Translations under genes and position numbers: made by a program
NCBI GenBank assembly: GCA_030248135.1
Contig: JASANC010000385.1
Coordinates: 62,001-126,000, forward strand
DNA from: Theristus sp. LFF4_11
Lineage: Eukaryota; Nematoda; Chromadorea; Monhysterida; Xyalidae
Reading direction: 5' to 3'
Length of the DNA stretch: 64,000 nt
Notes under the pieces: generated by a model
What the model was told of the DNA's origin: nothing
The model's database searches: none
What the model saw: the letters and a program-made list of their open reading frames with translations, nothing else
Shown: piece by piece, positions 47,598-59,427 of the stretch
Layout: every line of letters starts with the position of its first letter
How positions within the stretch are numbered: the first letter of the stretch is position 1

Positions 47598-48692
47598 CAG
47601 GGTGAGCCAAAAAAAGGTTCCAATTCTAAAATGCTCTCACTGGCTTGTGCTGAGTTGTTTCGAGCTGAAAATTGGAACACTATTAGAAAACATTTGGAGG
47701 TTTTTCTGACCAAATTTTTGTCATGGTATGTTGTCCCTATCACTCACTACAGCAAAATATCCGGAAAATATGAAAAATCGACAAATGCTGTAAAATGCAG
47801 AGGGTTGATTTAACTGTAACAAAGATCAAAAGAATGAACGTTGGTGACAGCCCGAATGTTCACGACACAAAAAAAGATGAAAAAAGCAATATGAGTTTAA
47901 AGCAGCTTAGAAATGCCGAATGCTGAGTTGCATTTGAACAGTTTTTGATCACTCCAATGTTTCACTTCAAGTCTGAGTGTGCGTAAGCGGTTCTGCTCAG
48001 AACAGATGCGAATTTATCTTTTCAAATCCAAATTGTTTTTTTCCTTTTTTAATACACAAAATTTGCCACTCTGATATGTTTACCGTAACAGACTGGTTGT
48101 TTTTCTGCAGTGAGAGATGCACTTCCATTTTCAGTCTTTGCTGCATCGTGGTTAAGTGGACGGCAGAGCAGCGAGTCTGGTCTGCCAATTGGTGGGAACA
48201 TGCGAATAACTTTTCCACAGTGGTTCGGCAATTTCGTAAAAGATTCAATTTCAGACCGTGTGACGATACATCAGTTCGGAAGATCGTTTATGAGCAATGA
48301 TAAACAGTGAGATTATGGATGAACAGTGTTTCTTTGTCAAAAATTGCAATTTTTTGAAAATTACACTGTAAAAATGAACTTACGTGTAAGCCAAAAAATT
48401 TTTTTGATTACAAAAAACTACCAAAGTGTTCTAACAAGTGTTCCAAATTTTAAAACACGAGGTCCCTTTGTTACAGCTAAATCAACCCTCTGCATTTCAC
48501 AACATTTGTCGATTTTTCATGTTTTCCAGATATTCTTCTGTAGTGAGTGATACGGGCAACCTACCATAACAAAAATTTGGTCAAAAAACCTCCAAATGTT
48601 TTCCAATAGTGTTCCAATTTTCAGCTCGAAACACCTTAGCACAAACCAGTGAGAGCATTTTAGAATTGGAACCTTTTTTTTGGCTCACTCTG
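47598..48692. mobile_element. Tc1/mariner-like deletion derivative, copy 3
   Basis: TA-flanked ends CAGGGTGAGCCAAAAAA and inverse; more diverged than copies 1 and 2. On + near 48,145-48,300 it keeps VVKWTAEQRVWSANWWE, TVVRQFRKRF and DDTSVRKIVYEQ, more of the helix-turn-helix region. Nested in the Harbinger-like element. Confidence 0.85.
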
Positions 48693-48829
48693 TAGGTATC
48701 AGACTAAAAGTTTTCTGGGTTGCTGGAAGCATGAAATTTGTTAAAACGTAGTTTCACAATAACAACTGCTTTGGAACTCCTATGAATGAAGCAAAGATAC
48801 TGCAAATGCAACATTTTCAATGTACTCAC

Positions 48830-49028
48830 AACCACCGGGCAGCCCGATTTCGTCCGCGATTCGCTGCCATTCCCGGTCCTTGTAGATCGAATTCTTCCGG
48901 AAGTCATCGCTGTTTTGATTCCAAAGCATTTCGCAATTTCTGACAGCTTCGATCAGCTTCTCTGTCACCTGCGCTTCGTCGAGCGAACTGATCGGCGTCG
49001 GCGGAGATTTTGGGTCAGCATTTTCCAT
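48830..49028 (-). CDS. MADF-domain protein, first exon
   Basis: Minus-strand ATG at 49028 opens MENADPKSPPTPISSLDEAQ, then LIEAVRNCEMLWNQ, DREWQRIADEIGLPGG and a GTGAGT donor at 48829. LIEAVR...LW and the following W..IA.E.G are the hallmarks of MADF, a Myb/SANT-like DNA-binding domain, here complete to about its last helix. The exon lies 0.55 kb inside the right end of the Harbinger-like element, so it is probably the element's DNA-binding accessory protein rather than a host gene. Downstream exons were not found; the Tc1-like insertion lies just beyond the donor and may have broken the gene. Confidence 0.7.
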
Positions 49029-49582
49029 TTTTGAAAGATCCAAATCAAAATTTGTTCAAATTCAGTTTGTATATCACCAAAACTGAAAGAATTTAGATTT
49101 TTACATGCGCTTCTTGAAAACACATGTGATAAAAATGCGACGACAAACTGAATGCAAAATGGGGAAGGGGGTAGGGGAAGGGGAGGGAATGCAAGGGAGA
49201 TGACCACTAAAAAATAAAATTTGTAAATTCCCGTTTTCAAATTTGCTAGGGCAGACATTTGCATTTTTGTTATTTTTTGTCCGCAACAGAACGGACTATG
49301 TTTGGTCACGGCATTTAGAACGACAGTCGTATGACGGATGCTACACGTTTTCTAATTCCCGTACGCAAGCTTGTCCCTCCGCACGTTCGGACATAACACA
49401 CAACTTTTTGCCCACGCGAATTAGTTCTCCGTACGCACGCACGACACTTCAGTCGTTCTAAATGCGGTGCGCAGTCTTAAGTTTTGTCGTGTGGCGTAAA
49501 CGAAACGACTGTTTTGCGCCCCGCATTTAGAACGACGTGCGTTCCGTGCGTACGCACGAAAAACTAATTGCTAAACGCGCCT

Positions 49583-49961
49583 TAAGCAACTATACCACAT
49601 CAGCTTGCAGTCTAAACCTAAAAAGAGACTAAGCCAAGAATCACTGGAAACAACACGATTAAAAAATAACAATAAAGACAAACGGTGAGTGGACAGCGAA
49701 AACCTCTGGACATGCACGGTGTTTTACCGCACAGAAATTTTACCAAATCAAATCCCTCGTCTGAAGGGCCAGCGCACTCTGTCCACAACACGTTGCACAG
49801 TCACAAACAAACATACAGGCACAAATACGATAACATCACAGCGGTGCGTGTGTGCGGCTGCCTGTGTGTTTGTTTGTGACTCTGCTACATCAGTGCACCG
49901 TCTTCCCGCTAGGACTTGACTTTCGACAGTGTCCCCACCCCCAACGACCAATCAACACATT
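49583..49961. other. Spacer downstream of PGD
   Basis: Contains the PGD 3' UTR and a diverged CAGTCACAAAC foldback at 49795-49890. No gene seen. Confidence 0.6.
49795..49890. mobile_element. Foldback MITE with CAGTCACAAAC arms, copy 2
   Basis: CAGTCACAAACAAACATACAG faces CTGTGTGTTTGTTTGTGACT. Confidence 0.65.
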
Positions 49962-52900
49962 TCATGCATTATACGCGTTTGACGTGACCCGTCCACCGTG
50001 GCCCGTCCAATCAGTGTGCACGAATTTGCCCGGCTCTGACAGCAGTTCGTACGTGTGCGCGCCGAAGAAGTCACGCTGTGCCTGAAATATCAGGTTTGCC
50101 CTGAATACTTTGGCAAACTTGCTGTGATGCTCGTTTGGTAAAAACTCGTTTTCGTATGTTCGAGCCAAGGCCAGCCTGATACTGACGTATGCGAACGTAC
50201 GTCGACGTACGTCAAAGGTACGTCTTTATAGAGACGGTCGTATGCAATAAATAACACGAGACCTGACGTGACGTGCCGCGCCGTAGCTACGTCACTATGA
50301 ACGGGCCTTTCAATCGTTGCTGAGTACCGTTCAGTTTTTTTCTCAAGCTCTTGTGTGCGTGCCTGTGTGGCCATTGCGCTATACGCTGCTTACACGAGTG
50401 ATCGAAATCAGTGTCAGTTTTGAGATTGTTGACCCGCAAGAGCACGGTCGTCAGTCAAGCAAGAAGCTTTTTTTCTCGAAACAGACAAAAATATCCATTC
50501 GGAATTCAGTGTTTCGACCTTCCATTGTACCTGAATCAAGTTAGCTGGCAACTTTTCAGTCCTATAGCCATCATAAAACGCCAATGCTGTCGACATTGCT
50601 GGCACGGGCACACCAAGTTGCACGGCGGTGGAGACCACGCGACGCCAAGACGCCTAAAAGAGTTTTCAGTTGCAGAAGTTCACATTCAATTTTTTCGCCT
50701 TGCTGAGAGTTAAAAAAGTTGTAAAATGAAAAAAAGACAATTTGCTTTTTGAGTGTGCGCTCGTGCGTTTGAAGAAATGAAGCACTCAGTGTTTTCAAGT
50801 TTATTTCATTTTTTTGCATTCAAGGGAACAGCAAAGCTGCAGCCAGTCGACTTTTTTTTCAGACAACGTGTTTTGATTTCTTCCATTCGGTTTGGCCGGA
50901 GCAAAAAAAATCTAAAAAGGGGTAATAAAAACTGCTACCGACCGCGCAACCCCGGATAGCATCGGCGAAAAACTCGTCGAGTAGCAAATTCGCTAGTTGC
51001 GGCTGTTTCTTGAACGCTCTGTTGATTTCGGCGAGAAACTTGGATCGAATTATACAGCCGCCACGCCACATCAGCGCGATCGAGCCAAAGTTCAGCTGCC
51101 AGTTGTAGTGCGTGGACGCCTCACGAAGCAGCATGAAGCCTTGCGCGTACGAGACGATCTTCGCAGCGTACAACGCCTGTAAACGGGCGAATGGCAATGC
51201 CACAACTGCGGTTGGCAAAAACCGGTTTTTCTGTCAAAAAAAGCTGGTGATACACATTCGCATAGAGTCGAACGGGAAATCATCGGCAATTAGCTAAGGA
51301 TGGGTTGCTTTCAATTTGACTGATTGGTTTAAAAGCGCTCGAGCGAGCCGAAAGAAACAGAGAGCATGCATCACGGGATCACCAACCAATCAGCTGATCG
51401 TCTATAATTTAGAGTTCGAACTGTACAGGGTGAGCGTAGTTTCTGACTGGCCATCTTCCGCGAACGCGAAGGCCTCGCCCGGACAATACAGCAGAACCTT
51501 AGAACCGTCAACCAACCAACCAACGAACCTGTCGAATGTCCTCAATAAATTGCTTCTTGTCTTTGATCAACTGGCCACCAGTCGGCAGTTGTTCTTTGAG
51601 CACCGCACTCGCTTTCACACGTTCCTCTTTTAACGACGATAGAATACGAGAGAACACCGCTTCGGCTGGAAACGAGTTTTTGTAAATAGCATACGGTAGG
51701 GGTTTAGGTTTAATGACACAGTACTTCTCAAGAACTTTGTTCCGTGGTTTGAAATCGAGTATTATTTTTGTTTCACGCTTGATGCGGCAACCCAAAGCAG
51801 CCTACGCCTACAAGACCTTGTCGTGTGTCTTGGATTCGGGTTACATTAGCAAAATTGTTGCGAAGCATTTGAACTGCCGCGTCAATATAGAAGTCATATA
51901 ATGAACACTGGCACGTGTCTCAAAAAGAGCACTGACCAATTAGTGTTACAGGCATTCCATAGTCAAGGGCACCGATGACCGTCCATTTTCCAGTGCCTTT
52001 CTGAAAATGAGAAATCGAAAAAAAACAGTTTGGTCGAAACTTGTGCTCTCTCTCTCACTGCACACTTGACTTCAGAGATTCGTCCAGATGCTGTTGTCGA
52101 TTTTCGCCGCTGTTCTGTCTGTTTCATTCGACGCCTCTAAACGTCACGCAAAGGCACAAGAAAACAGGCGAACAAAGCAGTCTGGTCACCAACCAATCAG
52201 CGAATTTCATATGATATATAAAAATGAGTCGTTCGTTACCTGTCCGGCTGCATCGCGAATTTTGTCCACCCGTGCAACGCCGTCGTCGTCCTTGAATTGG
52301 AGGATTTTGGCGGTGATCTCAATTAGGTACGACTCCAATTCACCCTTGTTCCAGTCTTCGAACACCTGTGAAAATTTAAAAAAAGAAATATTGCTTGGCG
52401 ACAAACAATGAACGAACGACCGGTGATTTTCGGCGATGTTTTTTTGCCAGCGCTAAATCAAAAAAGTGTACAGAACGCCGTCGAGGAGGGCGCCCATTGA
52501 AGTTTCCCTGTCATTAAGTGCCTTTACACCCCTCGGCGGGGCTCGATCCCCCGAACGCACAGACAAAAGAGTCTAACGCGCTACCGCCCAGGCCAACGAG
52601 CGTGACTAACAAACTCGCAACTCGAATTGAAACGCTCAGCAGCATGGGTGCAACTGCAACACGAGATTTAGCAAAAAACATGCCTTTCAATTCAAATCAA
52701 AATCCTTTTCCAGAAACGAAAACTGTCAATGCGGACGCAACAACGACAGAGACCTGTCCCATGTCGTGCGTCGCCATCTCGAGCGCATGTCGCAGCAGAT
52801 CGTACGCCTCCGCGATCAGCTGCATGTCGCCGTACTCGATGCCGTTGTGCACCATCTTCACGAAGTGACCGCTGCCGTCGCGGCCGACCTGAATTGCGAA

Positions 52901-54821
52901 ATGCGCAAAAGCACGCTCTAGTTTCGCTGAAAGAGAAATTTAGAAACAACCGCACATTCGCGTACTGTCAGAAAAAAAGAGAAAAAAAACACTTGTGCGC
53001 AACAATCTCACCACGTTCACAACTTATCGTGTGTGAATTTTGTGTGTGACAATTTCACAATTTCAATACTGAATAATGTAACTTGTGAGACGAACAAAAA
53101 ACAGTTGGTTGCGGCAGTTTTTGTTTGCAGGCAAGCATGTCTACAATGCATTTGAGCTGTCAAAGGCGAAAACAACTGAAAGCTCGCAAATCAGTAAGAT
53201 CGAATATTTCTGCGAATGAAACCACCACACGGCTATCGGCGCAACGCCAAGCTGATATGAGTTAGAATGACACTCACTAGCCACAAAACAACAACACCAA
53301 CACCAACAACAACAACAACACCAACACCACCAACAACAACAACAACAACAACAACGCAGTGCACTTCACACTGCCGACTCCTCACCCAGTCACAGCACGG
53401 TTCACCATTCGGTGTGCCATCCGCCGTCGCCGCACATTTCTGGAAGATCGCTTTCAGGTGTGGCCACGCCTCCGGTGCACCGCCCGGCATCAGAGAAGGT
53501 CCTGAGAAAGAACGGTTTTTACGTTGCTATGAGCAAAACAACAGAAACAAACATAAAAACTGAGAATGGAAACAAACAAACGAACGAACCATATCTGGCA
53601 CCTTCCTCGCCCCCGCTGACGCCGGAGCCAACAAAGAACAGACCGAGCTCACGGAGCTCTTTTGAGCGCCGCTAAAAATGCGAGATCAAAAATTGAAAAT
53701 AAAAAATGACAACATAATGCAAAATAACAGTCGCAATCAATATGCCTTAAAAAGTTGGAAATTGGAAACATCATTGGAAACAAATGCAGCTCCGAGAAAA
53801 TCGATTGTTTTTTTTGTTAATTGATCTTAAAAACATTCATTTAAACCCGATAAAAAACGATTACCAACATTCGTGTCGACATAAGACGAGTTACCGCCGT
53901 CGATTATAATATCGCCTTTGTCCAGTAGTGGAATCTGCATAAGAAAATGCGAATGTGAATTTTTAGCTCCATAATGTCGCAAAAGTTACGTTAAATTCAA
54001 ATAAACGACAGCGAATTCGCTTCATTTCAAGAAAAATTTGACAGTTTGTGAGCCTAAACAAATTTTTGGTTCGGCGATTGCAAAACAAACTCAACAACGG
54101 CAACAATTGAAATATCCAAAAAATCCGGTGTCACCAATTTTTGAATGAACGCGTCAACGGCGTCGCCGGCCTTCACCAGCAGCATCACGCGACGCGGTTT
54201 TTTCAACTTCGACACCATCTCGTCGAGACTCCGGGCACCGATAATCTGGCAAAAATTTTGAAATTCAAAAATTGTTGTTGATGAAATCAGGGTTTCGTTC
54301 CGATTTTATAGTTGTCATGAAATCTCAGAAGCAGGACCACATTGAGTCGAACTCCAATTCCAAATCATTAAAATACAGTTGATGGGTTGATTTGTTGATT
54401 GGCTGCTGTCGAATTAAATTCAGTGATTGGACCAAGACAAGAATACGAAGCCCATTGATTGAATGATTCCAGTGCAGCGTGCAGAGATTCAAATGCCAGA
54501 GTGCATGTGTGTCTCAATTTTTGACTGTTGCAAACAAACTACTTGAATAAGTTAAAAAAAACGAAAAACTCACCTTGGTGCCCTTGGCTTCGTTGTTCAA
54601 GAAATCGTCCACCTTTGACACTGTACGATTATACGCGCACACCTTGAAACACAAAGTAAATCAACTGGCATCATTTCCTTGAACATGAACAAAACTAAAA
54701 AGTGTTCAAGTAAAAAACTGACCACAAATCCGTGATCGTTCATGTTCAGTATCAAATTTTGACCCATCACGGCCAGTCCAATCAGCGCAATGTCAGCCTG
54801 CTGTTCTTCGGGCGGTGCCAT
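49962..54821 (-). CDS. PGD: 6-phosphogluconate dehydrogenase, decarboxylating
   Basis: Cytosolic oxidative pentose phosphate enzyme: 6-phosphogluconate + NADP to ribulose 5-phosphate + CO2 + NADPH. Thirteen minus-strand exons: 54821-54723, 54642-54574, 54245-54135, 53934-53869, 53671-53590, 53501-53386, 52888-52754, 52365-52240, 52000-51937, 51665-51529, 51176-50943, 50653-50531, 50081-49962. They sum to 494 codons (493 residues; human 483). NADP fold GLAVMG at residues 15-20, IIIDGGNS, the signature [20 protein letters not shown], and [18 protein letters not shown] with catalytic Lys192. The C-terminal all-helical part has [12 protein letters not shown] and the tail HTDWTGHGG. It starts [16 protein letters not shown], four residues longer than human. 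Homology runs end to end with no broken exon. Confidence 0.97.
50185..50310. repeat. ACGTACGT-rich palindromic tract in PGD intron
   Basis: ACGTACGTCGACGTACGT and nearby ACGTAGCTACGT / GACGTGACGTG motifs form overlapping inverted repeats. No coding role. Confidence 0.5.
51362..51430. mobile_element. Half copy of the CCAAT-palindrome MITE
   Basis: GCATGCATCACGGGATCACC, CCAACCAATCAGCTGAT and TATAATTTAGAGTTCGAACTG match the right half of the 168 bp element at 21672. In a PGD intron. Confidence 0.7.
52437..52605 (-). mobile_element. tRNA-derived SINE, copy 3
   Basis: On the minus strand: GTTGGCCTGGGCGGTAGCG (A box), GGGGGATCGAGCCCC (B box), CCGAGGGG, then the shared body ending in CAGCGCTAAATC-like sequence read on +. 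In a PGD intron. Confidence 0.8.
53284..53356. repeat. (CAA)/(CCA) microsatellite in PGD intron
   Basis: Mixed ACAACA and ACACCAACACC units, directly before the donor of PGD exon 53501-53386 on the minus strand. Confidence 0.9.
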
Positions 54822-55166
54822 TGTTTATTTTTAGTTTTGTTTTCAGCCTGGTTTTTGCTTTGCCTCACAAAAATTGCCAATTCTTGCTGAAAATGTTTTT
54901 GATTTAGGGTCATTAAAAAAATAAAAATCGTCATTTTTGTTTCAACCGTTTATGGTCAATCAATATTTTAACAATTCTAGGTGGAGTTCCCCTTATCATT
55001 TTTCAGTTTCGGGCGAACAATGCAATGATATGATACGCTACGAAAACTTTCAGCCCGTGGTCCATACTTATCTAGGAATCAGGCAGCCGCTTCGTTGTGT
55101 CTTTTTTGGGATCAAAAAAAAAAAAAAATTTCCCCGGGGGAAAAGGCCCCTCCCGGGGGTCCTTTT

Positions 55167-55200
<34 letters not shown>

Positions 55201-55226
55201 TGTAAAGGGGGGGGGAAAAATAAAAA
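54822..55226. promoter_or_regulatory. Divergent PGD / carboxypeptidase upstream region
   Basis: About 400 bp separate the two gene starts, so both promoters must lie here unless 5' exons are missing. No TATA box is clear. The right half (55,110-55,216) is homopolymer-inflated and cannot be trusted. Confidence 0.45.
55110..55216. other. Homopolymer-inflated, probably unreliable sequence
   Basis: Runs of A, C, G and then more than 35 T, then G, in the same style as 15,270-15,386. Lies just upstream of the carboxypeptidase and seems to have removed its start codon. Confidence 0.7.
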
Positions 55227-55253
55227 TAGACTTCACTGAAAACCGGTTTTTGC

Positions 55254-58207
55254 TTGTTTTCCCTGATTTGTGCCGCAATTCTCCGGCACACTTTTGCCGA
55301 AGTTTATTCGCGCGGCGTCAAATCGGCCATCACTAGTATTCCAAACTATGACGGTCCAATAACATTCAAACAGTATTCTGGTTACTTGAACGCTTCAACG
55401 AAACATTTTCTGCATTATTGGTTGTTGTTCTTTTTGACTTTGTGTCATGTGATGTTTTTTATTGTTGGCAAAAGTGTTCGTTCAACTTTTATCAAGCGGC
55501 ACTTTCTGACTGAATTGCGTGTATTCTTGTCGTATCCTCACGATAAAAGCGAGACGAATTATCAAAAAAGTTAAAACAATTATTTTTTCATTTTTTTCAA
55601 TTTGAAAAATAAAATGCGTAAGAAAAACGAAAGCGCAGGTTTGTCGAGTCGCAGAGAGCTCCGGCGACGGACCCGCTGATCTTGTGGCTTAACGGCGGGC
55701 CAGGCTGCAGTTCGCTTGGTGGTTTTCTCGAAGAACTCGGCCCGTTCATCGTGAACGATGACACGTCCGTCCGACTGAATGAGTGGTCGTGGAATCGGGT
55801 TTGTTTCGTTCTTGTTTTTTGTTGTTCTAGATTCTTGTTGTTCTACATTCTTGCTTTTTTGTTGTTCTACTGTGTCATCAAGTGATTGAAACCAAAACTA
55901 AAAACTAAAATGCTGTCTGTGAAGGAAGCGAACGTCTTGTTCTTGGAGACGCCGGCCGGCGTTGGTTTCTCGTTCAGCAACGACTTCGAAATCGCCACTG
56001 ACGATGATCAGGTGAACAGTTGACTCCGTTTTTTTGTGTTGACTGATATCGCTTCCCTAAAGCTGCGAAACACCGATGGTTTGTTGGGAAAATGTAATCA
56101 GAAAGTTTTATTTTTTGCAGTTGTGCAATAAAATTGTGTTGTTTTGTTTTGTTTCGGTTTGACGTTGCGACTTCTGTTTCTCCCTCTCTCGCTCCAGACA
56201 GCCGACCACAACTACGCCGCCCTACAGGACTTCTTCTATCAGTTTCCGCAGTTCGCCCGGCACGACTTCTACATCACCGGCGAATCGTACGCCGGCGTCT
56301 ACATTCCGACGTTGGTCGAGCGAATTATCGACGGCCAACAGGATCATTTTATTAATTTAAAGGTGGGGTCTCGTCACTCTTGATCGTTTTTTTTTCAATG
56401 TAAAAAATATGAAATAGAATCCCGATTTTTACTGTTAGAATTAATTAGGGCATGGCGCTCGGCAACGGTTTGTTGAGCAACCCAATCAACACGGACACCA
56501 CGATGGAGTTCGCGTATTCGCATGGTTTGATCGATGAAACGTGAGCTGTGTTTTTTATTGTTCTCTGTTTGTTTTACAGTTTCTTTATTCTTCTTCTGAA
56601 CACATGTCAACCTTTTCTGACCGTTTTTTTTAAATTCAACTTCTTGAGTTTCAGTTTGTGGCAACAGATAATCCAGAATTGTTGCGACGGATCGCCAGTC
56701 GAGTGCAATTTTCATGGCACAACCAGCCAGTGGTGCCAATACCAGGTTGGATATTTGATCAAGCGGCGGCGTTTATCACTGAAATGGAGGGTCAATTTTC
56801 AATTAGTAAAGAGTGAAACAACTTTCTCAAAAAGGTGAATGTAACGCAAATCAAAGTATGGATGGGCGGTCTAAACCCGTACGACATGTATCGCAACTGC
56901 TGGCACAATCCGCTGCTTGGAAAACAACATGTTTCGACCAGGTCTAGACGATTTTTGATGTTTTTATATTTTTTGTTGCTTTCTCGCAATGAATGTTCGC
57001 TTCGTTCTTATATATTCGGACAGTTTCAGATTCATTGTGAATATTTTGTGGATGGCCCCACCAGCCGTACGCGATCAAGTTGTGACTGATGAAGATCTGG
57101 AGGATGATGAGGTTAGTAAACTATAGTTTTTACGTATAGGCATACAATTTTTTGGTTCTACGACGCAGTACGTACGTTTGCAGACGCAGAAAGAAAACTA
57201 GTTTCAATCTCTATGCGGCAATTCAAAATAGCCGTGATAACCTGGCCCTATTTGAATTCCCGCGTCATGCATGAAACTGTTTACATGCTGTATCTATTCG
57301 CGCATTGAGTTTCGGAATCAAAATAAAAGATAACAAATAAACATTCCCTGTATCCCTGCCGTGCGCGGTTGACAGGTGACAGAAAACCCGTTCACAGGTG
57401 ATGATTGTTGCTGACCCCATCTGCAGCAACGAGACTGCTGTCACCCAGTATCTGAATCGTGCCGATGTCCGCCAGGCACTTCACGTTCCGTATCATGTCG
57501 GCTATTGGTCGGACTGCAAGTGCGCGACATTTGCTTACAATATTTGTTTGAAGTTGTCGAAGGGGCCAGATTTGTTTTGCAAATGAGAAGTCTGTAGGTT
57601 TTCATAAAAATAACATTATTGAGAGCGCAAGATGAGTTCTGGAAGTTACAATCGAAGCAACTGGTTTCCTGTAGAATCTGCCTTCATGTGATCTTTTGAG
57701 AGCCGGGGTAAAATGGTCGTACAAGAAGACGTACGACGACGTGTATGCACAAGTGCGCAAAGCACTCGACAATGGCATGCGTATATTGATCTACAACGGT
57801 GACACGGATATGGTGTGCAATTTTCTAATGGGTCAACGGTTCGCTCAACGGTTGAACCAACCGGTGGGTTCGTTTTGAATTTGAATCAGTGTCAGAATAT
57901 ATTTCAAAACATTTTGAGAAATTGACTTGCATTGTAATCGCAGTTGAAAGCGAGCAAACGACCGTGGAAATATGGGGACGGACAAATCGGCGGTTTTGTC
58001 ACGCAGTATGATGGTGGTCTAGACTTTGTTACAATCAAAGTGCGTTTATAGCTGGTTGACAAACTTTTTCTTTTCTCTTTCAATTTTTTGGTCACGCAAC
58101 TCTTTTCATTGCCTGTTATTCAGGGTGCTGGTCACATGGCTCCCGGCTGGAGACCAGAGCAAAATTTCAAAGTGATCAACAGTTTTCTGCAGAGCAAGCC
58201 GTATTAG
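55254..58207 (+). CDS. Cathepsin A-like serine carboxypeptidase (S10)
   Basis: Lysosomal or secreted serine carboxypeptidase that removes C-terminal residues; closest to cathepsin A. Twelve exons: 55254-55420, 55639-55798, 55925-56011, 56198-56362, 56449-56540, 56655-56745, 56835-56941, 57030-57111, 57398-57519, 57701-57863, 57944-58039, 58124-58207. They give about 471 residues. It opens with a hydrophobic [10 protein letters not shown] like a signal peptide, but 55254 is TTG and no ATG lies between it and an in-frame stop at 55,227. The true start is probably lost in the damaged stretch upstream. The S10 signatures are all present: [12 protein letters not shown] (oxyanion hole), [13 protein letters not shown] with catalytic Ser (codon 56285), [10 protein letters not shown] with catalytic Asp, GAGHMAP with catalytic His. 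Exons 3, 7 and 10 use AAG or GAG acceptors and are slightly less certain at their edges. Confidence 0.93.
57172..57333. repeat. Dispersed repeat D, copy 2
   Basis: Same order of motifs as 22246-22417, including GAATTCCCGCGTCATGCATG and AAAATAAAAGATAA. In a carboxypeptidase intron. Confidence 0.7.
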
Positions 58208-59427
58208 ATCTGGTGGGATAAAACTGGTGATATTTTTAACTAGGTTTTCGTTGTGTGAACAATATCAGGGTGCTTCATAATTTTTTCTGAATATTTTTTG
58301 AACTTTACCAGTTTTTGCTTAATCGTATTGGTTTTGAACAACATTCGATGATATGTTGAACTGTTTGTTTTAAAAATTGAAGTGAAACATTACGATGCGG
58401 GAAAAGGTTGTTGATAAAGAACCAAATACATTTCATTTATAAAACTGGAAATTGTGTTTTTATCAAAACAAGTACAATAATTTCACATTCAACGTGATGT
58501 ATATAAAATATATTCTTCCACGTAGGTAAACAGTAGCAGAACGCACATAGAAAATTAACAGAAACTTCTTGCAGTGGATTTTAACATTACATTTGACTGT
58601 AATTGTTTCTGCGGTCTTTTAGTTTACCCTGTGAATAATATCTCAATTCATGAAACAGTTCGCTGTGTGCAAAACAGCAGGACTAATGCCAAATATACAA
58701 CCAGACAGTTATTTGTCTTTTGTGAGCAAAATGAGAGAAATCTATTTGTTTTTTTTTGTTTCAATGTGTCGTTTGTTGAAAGTTCCAAAGCACCAATTTT
58801 TGAATTTTGTTCATATGAACCACTACATGCCAATTTGTGATTTTATAAAAAACACCACTGCGAATAAATGTGCAAAAAAGTACAAATTACATTTGTTTGA
58901 AAAACATTGTACCTTTTTGTGTAATTGTTCTGTCCACAGTTTGTTGTCCTGCAACTAGTAAAAAATAACAGAGTGTAAACATGTGCATTCATTGCAACCT
59001 GTAGTTTTGCTATTCACCTGATACTTTCTTTTGGCAGTTTTTTATAAACATCGCTTCCTTTGTGAAAGAACATGATTCGCAAATGCGATTCCCCGTATTA
59101 TTTTTGAAACAAAACTTAGTTGCTCATTTTTTGCTGTTTTTTGTATGTTTTGTATTTTGATCGAGTCTAGTTGATAACGAAAAACATTTTCATTGTTTTT
59201 TGTTGCTGCCTGTTAATTCTGACAATCAAAAAGACTGCGATCAAATTGAAGTAGAATAAAATTTTTCTCCGTTCTTTTTAAAAATAAAAAAAAGTTAACA
59301 AAAAACATCTGAACCAGTTTGCAGCTCATTCTTTTCAATTCCTTTGGATTGTATACAAAGAAACAGAAAGATGTCGCAAGCAATCATCATTTCATCCATT
59401 CGAGAAAAACAATAAAAAAATAAACAA
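58208..59427. other. Carboxypeptidase-FMO spacer
   Basis: 1.2 kb, AT-rich. AATAAA near 58,863 is a candidate 3' end. No repeats or further coding exons recognised; reading frames here are composition-driven. Confidence 0.6.

Larger units (their letters stand above)
45967..49582. mobile_element. PIF/Harbinger-like DNA transposon, 3.6 kb
   Basis: The ends AGGCGCGTTTA(T/G)CAATTAG continue as TTTTCGTGCGTACGCACGGA, inverted over about 40 bp. They are flanked by TAA on both sides (45964-45966 and 49583-49585), the 3 bp target typical of PIF/Harbinger. Subterminal GCGAATTAGAATTTCGTGCG motifs repeat on the left. It carries a MADF (Myb/SANT-like) exon, as such elements usually encode beside their DDE nuclease. 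I see no DDE nuclease, so it may be partly deleted. A Tc1-like element (47598-48692) is inserted within it. Confidence 0.8.

Noticed and set aside
53865..53868. PGD exon 4 ending at the GTAATC donor
   Set aside because: It breaks phase with exon 5. Ending four bases earlier at GTTGGT gives DTNRRSKEL, which matches the family.
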